Part shown: one piece after another, positions 47,494-59,313 of the stretch | Position numbering within the stretch: the stretch's first letter is position 1 | Layout of the letters: the number at the start of each line of letters is the position of its first letter | NCBI GenBank assembly: GCA_012972825.1 | Contig: JABDHL010000006.1 | Span: 46,070 to 110,069 of the forward strand | Reading direction: 5' to 3' | From: Chlorobiaceae bacterium | GTDB lineage: Bacteria; Bacteroidota; Chlorobiia; Chlorobiales; Chlorobiaceae | Length of the DNA: 64,000 nucleotides | Program-made: the position numbers and the translations under genes | Notes under the pieces: model-generated | What the model was told of the DNA's origin: nothing | The model's database searches: none | The model's input: the letters and a program-made list of their open reading frames with translations, nothing else

Positions 47494-48519
47494 ATGTTGA
47501 CCATTGTTGTTGACGCCATGGGCGGAGATAAAGCTCCTGCCTGTGTGATAGAGGGAACGATTCAAGCTCTGCAGGAAAGCAGTAACAGGTTTGAAATTGT
47601 GCTTATCGGGCAATCAGAAAAAGTTGAACCACTGCTTGCCGTGCATGATATCACTACGCTCAACCTGAGATTTCTGCACGCCCCTGAAGTTGTGACTATG
47701 GAGGACATTCCTGCCATTGCCGTCAAAACGAAACAAAACTCATCGCTTGTCAAGGGCTTGCAGCTCTGCAAGTCGAGACAGGCACAGGCCTTCGTCAGCG
47801 CAGGCAATACTGGCGCACAAATGGCCGCTTCGCTCTTTGTTCTTGGTCGGATTCCGGGTGTACTCCGCCCGACTATTTATGCCTATTTCCCGCGGATAGG
47901 GGAAGGATTAACCAATATTGTCGATGTCGGGGCCAATGTTGACTGTAAACCGGAAAACCTTGTACAGTTTGCAGAAATGCTGACAATCTATCAGCGCTAT
48001 GGCGCTGGAATAGAAAAACCCCTTACGGGTCTGCTCAATATCGGAGAGGAAGAGGGAAAAGGGTCTGAAATGCTCAAACAGGCATTCAGACTTCTGAAAG
48101 AGGCTGATGGCAAAGGAAAAATCACCTTCATTGGAAACATTGAAGGGCATGATATTTTGAAAGGACGAGCAAGCATAGTCGTTTGCGACGGCCTTGTCGG
48201 TAATACCATCCTTAAATTCGGCGAAAGCATCCCTGAGTTTCTTGGAACCCTGTTCAAACAGTCACTCGATAAATTTATTGCCTCAGCTCAGATGGATCAG
48301 GCGACCGCAAAACTTACATCCGATTTGTTCAAGGGTATGTTAGAACCATTTGATGTCGAACAATTCGGCGGCGTTCCCTTTCTGGGTGTTGACGGTATCT
48401 CTATTGTCGGCCATGGCCGATCTTCCTCAAGGGCAATCAAAAACATGATCTATATGGCCGAACATATGATCGAAAAACGAGTCAACGAACATATCGCGGA
48501 TGTTCTTTCTGAAATGTAA
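47494..48519 (+). CDS. plsX: Phosphate acyltransferase PlsX
   Basis: PlsX makes acyl-phosphate from acyl-ACP for phospholipid synthesis. The 341-residue product opens with [11 protein letters not shown], has [28 protein letters not shown] and [16 protein letters not shown], all PlsX hallmarks. It lies 27 bp after rpmF, starting the fatty-acid gene series. A long-loop hairpin (48534-48574) lies between it and fabH. Confidence 0.96.
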   Translation: MLTIVVDAMGGDKAPACVIEGTIQALQESSNRFEIVLIGQSEKVEPLLAVHDITTLNLRFLHAPEVVTMEDIPAIAVKTKQNSSLVKGLQLCKSRQAQAFVSAGNTGAQMAASLFVLGRIPGVLRPTIYAYFPRIGEGLTNIVDVGANVDCKPENLVQFAEMLTIYQRYGAGIEKPLTGLLNIGEEEGKGSEMLKQAFRLLKEADGKGKITFIGNIEGHDILKGRASIVVCDGLVGNTILKFGESIPEFLGTLFKQSLDKFIASAQMDQATAKLTSDLFKGMLEPFDVEQFGGVPFLGVDGISIVGHGRSSSRAIKNMIYMAEHMIEKRVNEHIADVLSEM

Positions 48520-48533
48520 TATTGTTCTATCCG

Positions 48534-48584
48534 CACCCCTCCGCTGCTGAGTTATTACAACAAAGCCGAGGGGCATTTTTTTCC
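48534..48584 (+). terminator. Hairpin with T-tract between plsX and fabH
   Basis: CCCCTC at 48536-48541 and GAGGGG at 48568-48573 form a short G/C stem with a long loop, followed by CATTTTTTT. It may reduce read-through inside the operon, but the loop is long for a strong terminator. Confidence 0.4.
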
Positions 48585-48615
48585 TTATCCTGTATGAAAT
48601 AACGCCCAACAACTC

Positions 48616-49605
48616 ATGAAAGCTGCAATTACGACTACAGCAAAATATCTGCCTGCCAGTATACTGAGCAATCATGACCTGGAACTCATGTTCGAAACCA
48701 ATGATGAGTGGATTCGGTCAAGAACAGGTATCAGCGAACGCAGGATACTCAGGGATCCGGAAAAAGCAACATCATACATGGGCGGAGAAGTTGCTCGGGA
48801 GCTTCTTGAAAAAAGGCAGATAGGAGCCGACGAGCTTGACTTGATTATCGTTGCCACCATGACTCCGGATATGCTCTTCCCATCCACTGCATGTTTTGTA
48901 CAGAGTATAATTGGCGCCAGCAGAGCATGGGCATTCGACCTTAATGCCGCCTGTTCCGGTTTTCTCTTCGCACTGAACACAGCTTCGCGCTTTATTGAAT
49001 GCGGAGTCCATAAAAAAATCATGGTCATTGGTGCAGACAAGATGTCGTCGGTTATAGATTATACTGATCGTTCGACCGCCATTCTATTCGGAGACGGAGC
49101 TGGCGGTGTCATCCTTGAACCAGCAAAAGAGGAGGGATTCGGTATTCTTGATACGCGCATGTATTCCGATGGAGAAAATGGCAAAAATCATCTTCTTATG
49201 ACTGGCGGCGGAAGCCTTCATCCGGCATCTCATGAAACAGTCGATAAGCGAATGCACTACATCTATCAGGACGGCCGTCAGGTTTTCAAGTCTGCCGTCA
49301 TCTCTATGGCAGAAGTAGCCGCTGAAATCATGAGCCGTAACAACCTTAAGGCTGAAGATATTGACTACCTTGTTCCGCACCAGGCCAATCAGAGAATCAT
49401 CAACGCCACAGCAGAACGGATGGGTATTGATGATGCAAAGGTTGTCTCTAACGTAGCTCGCTATGGCAACACGACAGCAGGCACCATCCCTATCTGCCTT
49501 GCAGAACTTGATGAACAGCAGAAACTGCACTCCGGATCAAACCTGGTGCTGGTCAGTTTCGGCGCAGGATATACCTGGGGCGGCATCTACATAAAATGGC
49601 AGTAA
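48616..49605 (+). CDS. fabH: 3-oxoacyl-ACP synthase III (KASIII)
   Basis: FabH starts fatty-acid chains by condensing acetyl-CoA with malonyl-ACP. The 329-residue product has the catalytic cysteine in [12 protein letters not shown], the histidine in VPHQANQRI and the asparagine in RYGNTTAG. The N-terminal [12 protein letters not shown] and the C-terminal [11 protein letters not shown] segments are intact. Confidence 0.96.
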   Translation: MKAAITTTAKYLPASILSNHDLELMFETNDEWIRSRTGISERRILRDPEKATSYMGGEVARELLEKRQIGADELDLIIVATMTPDMLFPSTACFVQSIIGASRAWAFDLNAACSGFLFALNTASRFIECGVHKKIMVIGADKMSSVIDYTDRSTAILFGDGAGGVILEPAKEEGFGILDTRMYSDGENGKNHLLMTGGGSLHPASHETVDKRMHYIYQDGRQVFKSAVISMAEVAAEIMSRNNLKAEDIDYLVPHQANQRIINATAERMGIDDAKVVSNVARYGNTTAGTIPICLAELDEQQKLHSGSNLVLVSFGAGYTWGGIYIKWQ

Positions 49606-49639
49606 AATCGTTTCACCCATTATAAGAACGATCGCATTC

Positions 49640-50548
49640 ATGAAAGCAGTTGTATTTCCAGGACAGGGCTCACAGTATTGCGGCATGGGCCGTGACATTT
49701 TTGAACATTTCCCTGCCGCCCGTACCATGATGGAGCAGGCAAACGAACTCCTCGGTTATTCGATAACTGATATTATGTTTTCTGGCAATGAAGAGGAGTT
49801 GCGTCAGACAAAATATACCCAGCCGGCAATTTTTCTGCACAGTATAGCAGTTGCTGCCATCCTCGGCAGTAAGGATATCGCGATGACTGCAGGACACAGC
49901 CTGGGTGAATACACTGCGCTTTGCTTTGCCGGTTCTATAGGATTTGATGATGCATTACGTATTGTTGCTAAGCGTGGCGATCTCATGCAGAATGCTGGCA
50001 GACAAAACCCGGGAACCATGGCTGCCATTATCGGTATGCCTGATAACGCTCTTGAAAACCTGCTTGCCGAAGCTGGTCGGGAAGGTATAATTCAGGCTGC
50101 TAATTTCAACTCTCCCGGTCAGGTTGTTCTTTCCGGTGATATTGACGCAGTAAAAAAGGCCGTTGAACTTGCGCCGTCCAAAGGAGCCCGCATGGCAAAG
50201 GAGCTGGTTGTTTCCGGAGCATTCCACTCGCCGCTCATGAAGCCTGCAGAACAGGAACTTTCAGCAGCACTTGATCACATTGATATACAGCCCGCTGCAA
50301 TACCTGTCTGCATGAACGCCATTGCCCGACCCGTCACCAGCGCTGCTGAAATAAGAATAAACCTGATTCTGCAGCTTACAAGTTCTGTTCTCTGGTCACA
50401 GTCCATTGAAGTGATGGTGCAAAGTGGTATTTCAGAATTTATTGAAATCGGACCTCAAAAAGTTTTACAGGGTCTGATTAAACGGATCGATAAAAAAGTC
50501 ACTACCCGAGGCTTTGATACCGCCGCGGACATTCAACCGCATATTTGA
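49640..50548 (+). CDS. fabD: Malonyl-CoA:ACP transacylase
   Basis: FabD loads malonyl onto ACP. The 302-residue product has [14 protein letters not shown] at the N-terminus, the nucleophile in [12 protein letters not shown], and [11 protein letters not shown] with the catalytic histidine. It lies between fabH and fabG. Confidence 0.96.
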   Translation: MKAVVFPGQGSQYCGMGRDIFEHFPAARTMMEQANELLGYSITDIMFSGNEEELRQTKYTQPAIFLHSIAVAAILGSKDIAMTAGHSLGEYTALCFAGSIGFDDALRIVAKRGDLMQNAGRQNPGTMAAIIGMPDNALENLLAEAGREGIIQAANFNSPGQVVLSGDIDAVKKAVELAPSKGARMAKELVVSGAFHSPLMKPAEQELSAALDHIDIQPAAIPVCMNAIARPVTSAAEIRINLILQLTSSVLWSQSIEVMVQSGISEFIEIGPQKVLQGLIKRIDKKVTTRGFDTAADIQPHI

Positions 50549-50589
50549 GAGTTGTACTACGAGGCCATTAACATCAACCGAATGAAACT

Positions 50590-51327
50590 ATGTTTGAAGG
50601 AAAAATTGCTGTCGTAACCGGAGCTGCCAGAGGAATCGGTCAAGCTATCGCTTTTAATCTTGCATCTCAGGGTGCAGATGTTGTCCTTTGCGACATCAAA
50701 GCTGAATGGCTTGCAGAAACTGCAGAGGGGATAAAAAAGCTCGGCAGAAAAGTCTTCTGCTTTGAACTTGACGTCACCAACACGGAAACTGTACAAAGTG
50801 TCTTCGCTGCTATAGCCGCAGAAACCGGCAGAATTGATATTCTCATCAACAATGCAGGGATAACGCGTGATGGCCTCCTGATAAGAATGAGCGAAGAAGA
50901 CTGGGATGCAGTTCTGACAGTTAATCTGAAGGGAACGTTTGCCTGTACAAAAGCAGTCAGCCGAACCATGATGAAACAGCGTTCAGGCGCTATCGTTAAT
51001 ATCGCTTCCGTTATCGGAATCATGGGTAACGCCGGACAGGCCAACTATGCCGCTTCAAAAGGAGGAGTCATCGCCTTCACCAAATCAATCGCCAAAGAGC
51101 TTGCATCCCGCAATATAAGAGTAAATGCCGTGGCACCTGGATTCATTGCATCAAAAATGACCGATGCTCTCTCTGAAGAAGTGAAACAGAAGATGCTTGA
51201 TGTTATTCCACTCGCACGCTTCGGCCAGCCGGAAGATGTAGCAAACGTCGTATCATTCCTTGCCGGTGACCAGTCAGCCTATATTACCGGTATTGTCATC
51301 AACATCAGCGGCGGCATGGTCATGTGA
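50590..51327 (+). CDS. fabG: 3-oxoacyl-ACP reductase
   Basis: FabG is the ketoreductase of the elongation cycle. This 245-residue SDR has [12 protein letters not shown] for cofactor binding, [12 protein letters not shown], the catalytic serine in ASVIGIMGN and YAASKGG (YxxxK), with the C-terminal [12 protein letters not shown]. It lies 42 bp after fabD. Confidence 0.95.
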   Translation: MFEGKIAVVTGAARGIGQAIAFNLASQGADVVLCDIKAEWLAETAEGIKKLGRKVFCFELDVTNTETVQSVFAAIAAETGRIDILINNAGITRDGLLIRMSEEDWDAVLTVNLKGTFACTKAVSRTMMKQRSGAIVNIASVIGIMGNAGQANYAASKGGVIAFTKSIAKELASRNIRVNAVAPGFIASKMTDALSEEVKQKMLDVIPLARFGQPEDVANVVSFLAGDQSAYITGIVINISGGMVM

Positions 51328-51415
51328 TTTGGGCAAGCTTATTTTCTTTGTATATTGACTGACTTTTTCAACTTTTTTTATCAGCAACCAACTATTTAAT
51401 CTGGAGAACAGCACA

Positions 51416-51652
51416 ATGACTGAATCACAAATCAAGGATAAAGTTTACGATATTATCGTCAGCAAAATGGGTGTCAACAAAGATCAGATCAAACCTGAAT
51501 CAAAATTTTCAGACGACCTGGGAGCAGATTCACTTGATACCGTTGAATTGATTATGGAACTTGAAAACGAGTTTGGTGTACAGATACCTGATGAAGATGC
51601 CGAAAAGATTGGCACAGTTCAGCAGGCCATCGATTATATCCTTAAAAAGTAA
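51416..51652 (+). CDS. acpP: Acyl carrier protein
   Basis: A 78-residue ACP. The phosphopantetheine site is the serine in [12 protein letters not shown], with helix [17 protein letters not shown] and a typical acidic C-terminus. An 88-bp gap before it contains a TTGACT-like -35 and a T-rich tract, so it may have its own promoter in addition to read-through. Confidence 0.97.
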   Translation: MTESQIKDKVYDIIVSKMGVNKDQIKPESKFSDDLGADSLDTVELIMELENEFGVQIPDEDAEKIGTVQQAIDYILKK

Positions 51653-51697
51653 TCAGCATCTCCATGCATAAGCAGGCAAACGTTTAAATCAAAGCAG

Positions 51698-52951
51698 ATG
51701 GGTCAGGAGCTCAAAAGAATAGTTGTTACCGGAATAGGTGTGTTATCTCCTATTGGTCTTAATAAAGATGAGCTATGGGCCGCTCTTTATCAAGGAAAGA
51801 GCGGTGCAGCTCCTATCACCTATTTTGATGCAGCTGATTTTGCCACAAACTTTGCCTGTGAATTGAAAGGATTTTCGACCGAAAACTTTATCGACAGAAA
51901 ATCCGCCGACCGAATGGATCCTTATTGTCAATATGCAGTTATTGCTGCAGCTCAGGCACTGAAAGATTCTGGACTGGAACTGAAGGAGATAGATCCGCTC
52001 AGAATCGGCGTTGTTCATGGCTCGGGAATTGGAGGTATGACCACCTACGATAAACAGTTCAGAAACTATCTTGAACGTGGACCGAAACGGATCAGCCCCT
52101 TCTTTATTCCCATGCTTATTCCGGACATTGCTGCAGGCCAGATTTCAATCCGACACGGACTTATGGGTCCGAACTACGCTACAGCTTCCGCCTGCGCGAC
52201 ATCGCTGCACGCCATCATTGACTCCTATATGCTTATTCAGACCGGGATGGCGGACTATATGGTTGCCGGTGGATCGGAAGCGCCAATTACGCAGTTGAGT
52301 GTCGGAGGTTTCAATGCTGCCAAGGCACTCTCTACTGCAAACGACCGTCCACAACAGGCATCACGACCATACGACCGCGACAGGGATGGCTTTGTCATGG
52401 GTGAGGGTGGCGGATCGTTGATCCTTGAATCACTTGATTCAGCAAAAGCCCGAGGAGCAAAAATATACGGCGAAATTGTCGGGGTCGGTGCAACTGCAGA
52501 CGCCTATCATTTGACAGCGCCGCACCCTGAGGGTATAGGAGCAGTCAATGCTATGAAAAATGCACTCGCCTTAGCAGGAATTACTCCCGACAAAATAGAT
52601 TATATCAATACCCACGGTACATCAACGCCGCTCGGCGACATCGCTGAAATTACCGCCATTAAAACTGTTTTTGGTAAACACGCCTACAGACTGAGTGTCA
52701 GTTCAACCAAATCCATGACAGGACATCTTCTTGGTGCTGCAGGAGTTGTTGAATCGATTGCCTGCCTGCTTGCTCTGGAGAACCAGACTGTTCCTCCGAC
52801 AATCAACTGCGATAACCTTGACCCGCAGATTGATATCGATGTAACACCAAACACACCCAGAAAACGCTCCATAGAATACGTCCTTAACAATGGCTTCGGG
52901 TTTGGGGGGCATAACGCCTCACTGATTTTCAGGAATGGTTCATCTCTCTGA
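51698..52951 (+). CDS. fabF: 3-oxoacyl-ACP synthase II (KASII)
   Basis: FabF elongates the acyl chain. The 417-residue product has the catalytic cysteine in [11 protein letters not shown] and the histidines in [11 protein letters not shown] and [14 protein letters not shown], plus the C-terminal [15 protein letters not shown]. Full length, 46 bp after acpP. Confidence 0.96.
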   Translation: MGQELKRIVVTGIGVLSPIGLNKDELWAALYQGKSGAAPITYFDAADFATNFACELKGFSTENFIDRKSADRMDPYCQYAVIAAAQALKDSGLELKEIDPLRIGVVHGSGIGGMTTYDKQFRNYLERGPKRISPFFIPMLIPDIAAGQISIRHGLMGPNYATASACATSLHAIIDSYMLIQTGMADYMVAGGSEAPITQLSVGGFNAAKALSTANDRPQQASRPYDRDRDGFVMGEGGGSLILESLDSAKARGAKIYGEIVGVGATADAYHLTAPHPEGIGAVNAMKNALALAGITPDKIDYINTHGTSTPLGDIAEITAIKTVFGKHAYRLSVSSTKSMTGHLLGAAGVVESIACLLALENQTVPPTINCDNLDPQIDIDVTPNTPRKRSIEYVLNNGFGFGGHNASLIFRNGSSL

Positions 52952-52968
52952 TAAAACCTTTCCTGCCA

Positions 52969-53790
52969 ATGGTGCAATTCTGGCAACAACTTACATATTA
53001 TGCATTTCCCCGATCAGAGGATAATTTAATCCGTTACACAATCGAGGACAATCATCCCTTGATAACTGCAGGCCTTTCAGAAAAAACCATTGACTATCTG
53101 CTGAGACTTGTCGGAGTACCCGGCATAAACCTGCCGATATACCTTACTGCCCTGACTCACCGATCTGTAGTACATGACCCTGCCACACCATCCATTATCG
53201 AATCAAACCAGCGTCTCGAATTTCTCGGAGACTCAGTACTCGCCCTCCTGATTTCCGATTATCTTTTCAAACGTTTTCCTGAAAACGCAGAAGGAAAGCT
53301 TTCAAGCAATCGGGCTAAAATAGTTAATCGCAAATCCCTTGCAGGCTTTGCTCGAAGTATTGGTTTGGGTGACCATCTTCTTATTGGCGATTCTGCTGAT
53401 GAACACAAAATCAGAAATAGCGAATCAGCACTTGCCGATGCTTTCGAATCACTGATTGGTGCGATTTATCTTGACAGGGGAATCCAGGCCGCTTCCGACT
53501 TTATCAGCCGCCACATCATTGAACATGTGAATTTCACAACAATCGTAGCAGCCGAACATAACTACAAAAGCCGTCTCATTGAATACACCCAATCGCACCA
53601 CCTCCCGCCACCAGTATACTCGGTTATGACCGAATCCGGAGCCGAGCATGAGAAAACCTTTACCATAGGGGTGACATGCACCGGTCATTTCCTTGGCAAA
53701 GGCACTGCACTGAGAAAAAAGGATGCAGAACAGCTTGCGGCCAAAGAAGCCATGGAACGTATCGAAACAGATGATATGGAATGGAACTGA
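52969..53790 (+). CDS. rnc: Ribonuclease III
   Basis: RNase III cleaves double-stranded RNA in rRNA and mRNA processing. The 273-residue product has the signature NQRLEFLGDSVLALLISDYL, the second metal-site region ESALADAFESLIGAIYLD, and a C-terminal dsRNA-binding domain (YKSRLIEYTQ, then KKDAEQLAAKEAMERI). An N-terminal extension of about 40 residues precedes the RNase III domain. It closes the fatty-acid operon, as often seen. Confidence 0.94.
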   Translation: MVQFWQQLTYYAFPRSEDNLIRYTIEDNHPLITAGLSEKTIDYLLRLVGVPGINLPIYLTALTHRSVVHDPATPSIIESNQRLEFLGDSVLALLISDYLFKRFPENAEGKLSSNRAKIVNRKSLAGFARSIGLGDHLLIGDSADEHKIRNSESALADAFESLIGAIYLDRGIQAASDFISRHIIEHVNFTTIVAAEHNYKSRLIEYTQSHHLPPPVYSVMTESGAEHEKTFTIGVTCTGHFLGKGTALRKKDAEQLAAKEAMERIETDDMEWN

Positions 53791-53909
53791 AATAACTACC
53801 CCCTCCTCTTCTTTTTTTCCTGATTGTTTTGAGCTTGTCTCAGCCTTCGTCTATATTGGTGAACTGATTTATTATAGCGTAAAAGACCACTCCTGAAGCA
53901 CTAAACACA

Positions 53910-55370
53910 ATGAGAGAAAAACTGATTTTTGATTTATCCCGCGGCGGACGCAAAGGATACACACTTTCCAGTCATGATCTTCCGGCAATTCCATTGGATA
54001 CTCTCCTGCCCTCAAAGTTTCTTCGCTCAAACCCCGCTGAACTTCCTGAGGTTGCCGAAAGTGAAGTTGTCCGTCATTTTGTCCGTCTCTCGACCATGAA
54101 CTACCATGTTGACAAAAACATGTACCCTCTTGGAAGCTGCACCATGAAATATAATCCCAAGATAAATGATTATACCTGCGACCTGCCGGGATTCAGTGCG
54201 CTTCATCCCCTGCAGCCCACTGAAACAACACAGGGTGCACTGCAGCTCATGTATGAACTTGCTGAAATGCTTCGAGAAATTGCAGGCATGGCAGCCATAA
54301 CCCTGCAACCAGCCGCAGGTGCCCACGGAGAACTGACCGGCATCCTGCTTATAAAAAAGTACCATCAATCAAGAGCCTCAAAACGCACCAAACTTCTTGT
54401 CGTTGACTCGGCACATGGCACCAACCCTGCATCAGCTGCCCTGGCTGGATACCAGATTATTTCTGTCGCAGGCAATAGCGACGGCCGCACCGATCTGGAC
54501 GACCTCCGCTCAAAGCTTGACAGCGATGTTGCCGCACTCATGCTGACCAATCCGAATACCATAGGGCTCTTTGAAAAGGACATTCAGAAAATCGCAAAAA
54601 TGGTGCATGATAACGGCAGCCTGCTCTATATGGACGGTGCCAACATGAATGCACTTCTCGGCATTACCCGTCCTGGAGATATGGGCTTTGATGTGGTACA
54701 TTACAACCTTCACAAAACGTTTGCAGCTCCGCATGGAGGCGGTGGTCCAGGCAGCGGGCCGGTCGGCGTCAGCGAAAAACTTCTTCCATTCCTGCCGGTA
54801 CCGGTGATTGAAAAAAACGAGACACATGAAAGAACAACCTATTCACTCAGATATGACCGTCCAGAAAGTATAGGAAGGATGATGAATTTTTACGGAAACT
54901 TTGCTGTACTGGTCAGAGCATACACGTATATTCGAATGCTTGGTCCTGAAGGGTTGCGCCGGGTTTCTGAAAATGCCATCATTAATGCCAACTACCTTTT
55001 GAGCCGTCTGCTCGAACGCTATGATCTGCCTTATCCTAAGCCTGTCTTGCACGAGTTCTGCCTGTCGGGAGATCGTCAGAAAAAAGCACACGGCGTCAGA
55101 ACGCTCGATATTGCAAAAAGGCTGCTTGACTATGGCTTTCATGCTCCGACCATTTATTTTCCGCTCATTGTCAGCGAAGCAATAATGATAGAGCCGACAG
55201 AAACTGAATCAAAAGAGACGCTTGATGTTTTTGCCGAGGCCCTGCTCAGTATCGCAGACGAAGCTGAAACAAACCCTGCACTGGTTCTCTCAGCTCCGTT
55301 AACAACTCCAGTCAAACGACTCGATGAAGCTCTTGCTTCAAGGCAACTGAACATCTGCTGCTCTCTGTAA
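53910..55370 (+). CDS. gcvPB: Glycine dehydrogenase (decarboxylating) subunit 2
   Basis: The C-terminal subunit of the two-subunit glycine decarboxylase P-protein. The 486-residue product has [18 protein letters not shown], the PLP lysine in [20 protein letters not shown], and [13 protein letters not shown]. It is full length. The partner gcvPA and the other glycine cleavage genes are not in the window. Confidence 0.94.
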   Translation: MREKLIFDLSRGGRKGYTLSSHDLPAIPLDTLLPSKFLRSNPAELPEVAESEVVRHFVRLSTMNYHVDKNMYPLGSCTMKYNPKINDYTCDLPGFSALHPLQPTETTQGALQLMYELAEMLREIAGMAAITLQPAAGAHGELTGILLIKKYHQSRASKRTKLLVVDSAHGTNPASAALAGYQIISVAGNSDGRTDLDDLRSKLDSDVAALMLTNPNTIGLFEKDIQKIAKMVHDNGSLLYMDGANMNALLGITRPGDMGFDVVHYNLHKTFAAPHGGGGPGSGPVGVSEKLLPFLPVPVIEKNETHERTTYSLRYDRPESIGRMMNFYGNFAVLVRAYTYIRMLGPEGLRRVSENAIINANYLLSRLLERYDLPYPKPVLHEFCLSGDRQKKAHGVRTLDIAKRLLDYGFHAPTIYFPLIVSEAIMIEPTETESKETLDVFAEALLSIADEAETNPALVLSAPLTTPVKRLDEALASRQLNICCSL

Positions 55371-55457
55371 TAGCCTGAAAAAAAATTAACTGAACTTTTA
55401 CATCACTTATTGCGTAATACGAATCCATGTTGTTATACTATAAAAAAACTCGAGGAT

Positions 55458-55970
55458 ATGCTTTTACATCGCACGAAAGTTCTTGTACTCAACAGCAGCT
55501 ATGAACCTTTAAGTATTTGTGACGCTCAGAAAGCCGTTCTTTTACTCTTTGGAGGCAAAGCCGTGTCGGTCGCCCACCACCCGGAACGGGTCATCTGCAC
55601 GGTTTCCCGCAGTTACCCCCTGCCGAGTATTGTACGTCTGACCTTTTTTGTCAGGGTACCCTACAAAAGAATAATACTGAACCGGAAAAATATTCTCCTC
55701 AGAGACAGTTTCCAATGTCAATATTGCGGTATAACCGATCACCCCTTAACCATTGATCACATTCTCCCTCGTTCCAGAGGCGGGGAATACTCGTGGGAAA
55801 ACCTGATAACAGCCTGCCCGCGCTGTAACTCGAAAAAAGGAAACAGAACACCACGCGAAGCGGGTATGCACCCTTTAAAACAACCAATCAGACCAAATAA
55901 CCTGATGTTCATGCAACAATTGACAACAACGGTTTCCGATGAATGGAAACCTTATCTTTATATGAGCTGA
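55458..55970 (+). CDS. HNH endonuclease (Cys4/McrA-like)
   Basis: A ~170-residue protein from the ATG at 55458 (frame open to 55410). It has [22 protein letters not shown], then a Cys-containing HNH fold: CQYCG, the DH motif in [30 protein letters not shown]. The four cysteines form a zinc site around the HNH core. Such proteins are common in bacteria without a clear restriction partner; the role is unknown. Confidence 0.85.
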   Translation: MLLHRTKVLVLNSSYEPLSICDAQKAVLLLFGGKAVSVAHHPERVICTVSRSYPLPSIVRLTFFVRVPYKRIILNRKNILLRDSFQCQYCGITDHPLTIDHILPRSRGGEYSWENLITACPRCNSKKGNRTPREAGMHPLKQPIRPNNLMFMQQLTTTVSDEWKPYLYMS

Positions 55971-56070
55971 GCATATTATGCCTGCAGACAACCATTTTTC
56001 AGGATTTTTTTCAAGCATAACCCGCATACTTTTCAACTGCAACATGAATATCGGAACGAATCCCAACTGA

Positions 56071-57819
56071 ATGAAAAAAAGCCTATATCTTCTTCCCGGA
56101 TTTTTCAGTCTTATGCTCCTCATACCGGCAGCATTAATCGGGTCTGCTCCAACAAAACCAGGGACAGAAACATGGGCTGCCCAGCAGATCTTCAATGTTG
56201 CAGATACCCGTATCGAAGCGACCCTGAAGAACCTGACCCTTTCTGAAAAGGTTGGACAGATGCTCATTGCAGAATCAGATGGCCATTACAACAGTTATGA
56301 TGACACCGCCTACAAGCTTCTTGACAGGCTGGTAAAAGAAGGAAAAATCGGCGGCATCATGTTTCTCAAGGGCGATGCCTTCAGCGCTGCCATGCTGGCT
56401 AACCATTTTCAGTCACTTGCACCACGACCTCTTCTGATGAGCGCCGATATGGAACGAGGACTGGCCATGAGACTCAATGGAGCTACCGAATTCCCGCCGA
56501 ACATGGCCCTGGCTGCAACACAGGATTCTAAAATGGCCGGTAAAATGGCGCAAGCTATTGCAAAAGAAGCAAAAACCGTTGGACTTCAACAAAGCTACGG
56601 TCCTACCCTCGATTTGAACATCAACCCCTTGAACCCCATCATCAACACCCGTTCGTTCGGTGATAATCTCCCTTTGACCATTGCATTGTCTCATGCCGTT
56701 ATCGAAGGACTTCAGTCGAACGGCATTATTGCAACAGCAAAGCACTTTCCAGGGCACGGAGACGTAAGCGTTGACAGCCATATCTTTCTCCCTGTACTCA
56801 AAGCTGACCGCCGGCAATTGGATGAGTACGAACTGAAACCCTTTAAAGCCGCTATAGAACAAGGGGTCATCAGCGTTATGGTCGGGCATCTTGCCGCTCC
56901 CGAATTAACCGGCACCATGGAGCCAGCCTCAATTTCAAAAGTAATCGTCACCGACCTGCTTCGCAAGGAACTCGGATTTCAGGGCCTGATCATTACCGAC
57001 GCCATGAACATGAAAGCACTTTACAACGGCCAGAATGTGCCTGATATTTCCATTAAAGCCATTCAGGCAGGAAATGATCTGTTGCTCTTTTCCCCCGACC
57101 CCGAACTTGCGCACCACTCAATCGTCCAGGCAGTTGAAAAAGGAGTTATTCCGATAGAGCAGATCAATGACTCGGTTCGAAGAATCCTTCAAGCGAAACA
57201 ATGGCTCGACATAGAACACCGAAAGCTTGTCAATCTGAACAGGGTCAAGGATGATGCCAGCCCTGAATCACACAGAGATCTTGCCAAAAAAATTGCTGAA
57301 GCCTCAATCACTCTGGTTAAAGATGAAAACCACTGCATGCCCCTGAAACGAGTATCATCCGGCAGCCTTCTCAATATTATTCTGCAGGATAAAACCGATC
57401 TCAACGTCGGCAACGGCTATATCAAAAACATCGACAACTATTATGCAGCCGACCATATCAGGATTGATCCGGGAACCGACTCTCTTCGTTATGCGCATGC
57501 TGCCGACATGGCAATGAAAGCTCCGGCAGTTATTGTCACCTCGTATGTCCAGGCGCTCTCCGGCTCAGGAACCCTCAAGCTTACCGAAAAGCAGCAGGAG
57601 TTTATCCATACTCTGGCAAGGATGATTCCAAAAGAAAAACCACTGATCTTTATTTCTCTCGGAACCCCTTATCTGATCAACTATTTTCCGGAAATAACGA
57701 CCTATCTCTGCACCTATTCATCAAAAGAAGCAAGTGAAGAATATGTTGTAAAAGCGCTGAAAGGAAAACTAATACCCCGCGGCATACTTCCTGTCTCGCT
57801 GCAGGGGAACTCACGCTGA
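56071..57819 (+). CDS. GH3 beta-N-acetylhexosaminidase/beta-glucosidase
   Basis: A 582-residue glycoside hydrolase family 3 protein with an N-terminal signal peptide (FFSLMLLIPAALIGSAPT). The catalytic domain has LSEKVGQMLIAESD, MSADMERGLAMRL, the NagZ-type motif KHFPGHGDVSVDSH with a catalytic histidine-aspartate dyad, and GLIITDAMNMKAL. A second C-terminal domain is present, as in BglX-like enzymes. It may recycle peptidoglycan or degrade surface glycan. Confidence 0.85.
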   Translation: MKKSLYLLPGFFSLMLLIPAALIGSAPTKPGTETWAAQQIFNVADTRIEATLKNLTLSEKVGQMLIAESDGHYNSYDDTAYKLLDRLVKEGKIGGIMFLKGDAFSAAMLANHFQSLAPRPLLMSADMERGLAMRLNGATEFPPNMALAATQDSKMAGKMAQAIAKEAKTVGLQQSYGPTLDLNINPLNPIINTRSFGDNLPLTIALSHAVIEGLQSNGIIATAKHFPGHGDVSVDSHIFLPVLKADRRQLDEYELKPFKAAIEQGVISVMVGHLAAPELTGTMEPASISKVIVTDLLRKELGFQGLIITDAMNMKALYNGQNVPDISIKAIQAGNDLLLFSPDPELAHHSIVQAVEKGVIPIEQINDSVRRILQAKQWLDIEHRKLVNLNRVKDDASPESHRDLAKKIAEASITLVKDENHCMPLKRVSSGSLLNIILQDKTDLNVGNGYIKNIDNYYAADHIRIDPGTDSLRYAHAADMAMKAPAVIVTSYVQALSGSGTLKLTEKQQEFIHTLARMIPKEKPLIFISLGTPYLINYFPEITTYLCTYSSKEASEEYVVKALKGKLIPRGILPVSLQGNSR

Positions 57820-57860
57820 GCAGAACGAACTGACCAATAACCGTTTACCAGTTTCAGACT

Positions 57861-59270
57861 ATGGAAAAAACCGTTCGGGATGAATCAACTGCCAGTGCCT
57901 TCTGGGCGGCTGTCAATACTTTTTGTTCACTGAAAGACGTGCATGTCATTGCTGATGCCCCAGTCGGCTGCTACAATCTTGTCGGCGTAGCCGTCATAGA
58001 CTATACCGATGCAGTTCCCTACCTTGAAAACTTTACACCGACAAGCCTTACTGAAAAAGAGATTGCCTCTTCCGGCAGTTCTGAAATTGTCAGGGAGACC
58101 ATTGAAAAACTGCAGGCACCCGGACGTCAGCTGATTCTGGTTTCGAGTGCAGAGAGCGAGATGATCGGCAGCGACCATGAGCGTATGCTGAACATGAAAT
58201 ACCCTGACGTCCGGTTTTTTCCATCAAACTCCCTTGGCGATAATGAATGGCAGGGACGAGACCGCTCACTGCAGTGGCTCCATGAACAATTTGATGATCA
58301 TAATCCTGCCGCAGTAGCACCCTCTACCGTCAGCATTATCGGCCCTACCTACGGCTGCTTCAACAGTCCATCAGATCTTGCTGAACTCAAGCGCCTGATT
58401 AAGGGTGTTGGCGGGAACCTCCGTCATGTCTACCCCTTTGAAAGCTCCCTCCATGATATTGCCGACCTTAAAAACTCGGACGTCATTGTAGTCATGTACC
58501 ATGAATTCGGACGTACACTGGCGGGATTGCTGAACAGGCCTGTACTGCAGGCTCCTTTCGGCATTGATGAAACAAAGAATTTTATTCTGGAGCTTGGAAG
58601 ACTGCTCAACAAAAATGAAGAGGCCAAAGCATTTCTTAAAGAAGAAAAACGCACCACACTCAAACCAATATGGGATCTCTGGCGAGGCCCCCAGGCAGAA
58701 TGGTTTCCAACCATACGATTCGGAGTCACTGCAGCTAAAACTTATGCCCTCGGATTGAACACCTTTCTTGCCGGTGAAATGGGAATGCTCTGCCTGTTCA
58801 GCCACGACTCAGCAGAGGCTGACAACACCCAGATCCGTAATGAAATTAAGCAGAAACAACCGCAATTCCTCTTCGGCCGAATTGTCGATAAAATCTATCT
58901 GGCCGAAATTGATGCCAAAACACGATTTATTCCAGCCGGGTTTCCCGGCCCTATCGTCCGCAGAGCGCTCGGCACTCCCTTCATGGGTCATAGTGGAGCG
59001 GTCTATCTCCTCCAGGAAATTGTCAATGCCCTCTACGACATGCTTTTCAACTTCCTGCCACTCAATCGTCGCGGACCGGCAGGTGAAGATACAGCCGGAA
59101 AAGTGACATGGAGCGGTGAAGCCAATGCCATTCTGAACGAAATAGTTAAAAAAGCACCATTCATCAGTCAGATCTCTTTTGGCCGTGAACTGAAAAGAAA
59201 AGCTGAACAGTTAACCTTGAAACAAGGCAAGGATACCGTCACTCCGGATATCATGCAAATGATAAACTGA
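57861..59270 (+). CDS. bchZ: Chlorophyllide a reductase subunit Z
   Basis: BchZ is one of the two catalytic subunits of the nitrogenase-like reductase BchXYZ that makes the bacteriochlorin ring. The 469-residue product begins with FWAAVNTFCSLKDVHVIADAPVGCYNL, including the cluster cysteine, followed by VSSAESEMIGSD and GPTYGCFN. It ends with a helical domain of the PCP-reductase type (WSGEANAILNEIV, FGRELKRKAEQL). The length favours BchZ over BchB. bchX and bchY are not in the window, so the gene is unlinked here. Confidence 0.85.
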   Translation: MEKTVRDESTASAFWAAVNTFCSLKDVHVIADAPVGCYNLVGVAVIDYTDAVPYLENFTPTSLTEKEIASSGSSEIVRETIEKLQAPGRQLILVSSAESEMIGSDHERMLNMKYPDVRFFPSNSLGDNEWQGRDRSLQWLHEQFDDHNPAAVAPSTVSIIGPTYGCFNSPSDLAELKRLIKGVGGNLRHVYPFESSLHDIADLKNSDVIVVMYHEFGRTLAGLLNRPVLQAPFGIDETKNFILELGRLLNKNEEAKAFLKEEKRTTLKPIWDLWRGPQAEWFPTIRFGVTAAKTYALGLNTFLAGEMGMLCLFSHDSAEADNTQIRNEIKQKQPQFLFGRIVDKIYLAEIDAKTRFIPAGFPGPIVRRALGTPFMGHSGAVYLLQEIVNALYDMLFNFLPLNRRGPAGEDTAGKVTWSGEANAILNEIVKKAPFISQISFGRELKRKAEQLTLKQGKDTVTPDIMQMIN

Positions 59271-59271
59271 T

Positions 59272-59300
59272 TTGGATTATTTTATTTTTTTATGTATAGT
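59272..59300 (+). promoter_or_regulatory. Candidate thrS-operon promoter
   Basis: TTGGAT at 59272-59277 and TATAGT at 59295-59300 with a 17-bp spacer. Transcription would begin about 59307, so the leader opens with the stem-loop at 59314-59361. Confidence 0.5.
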
Positions 59301-59313
59301 CCAAGTCCACTTT

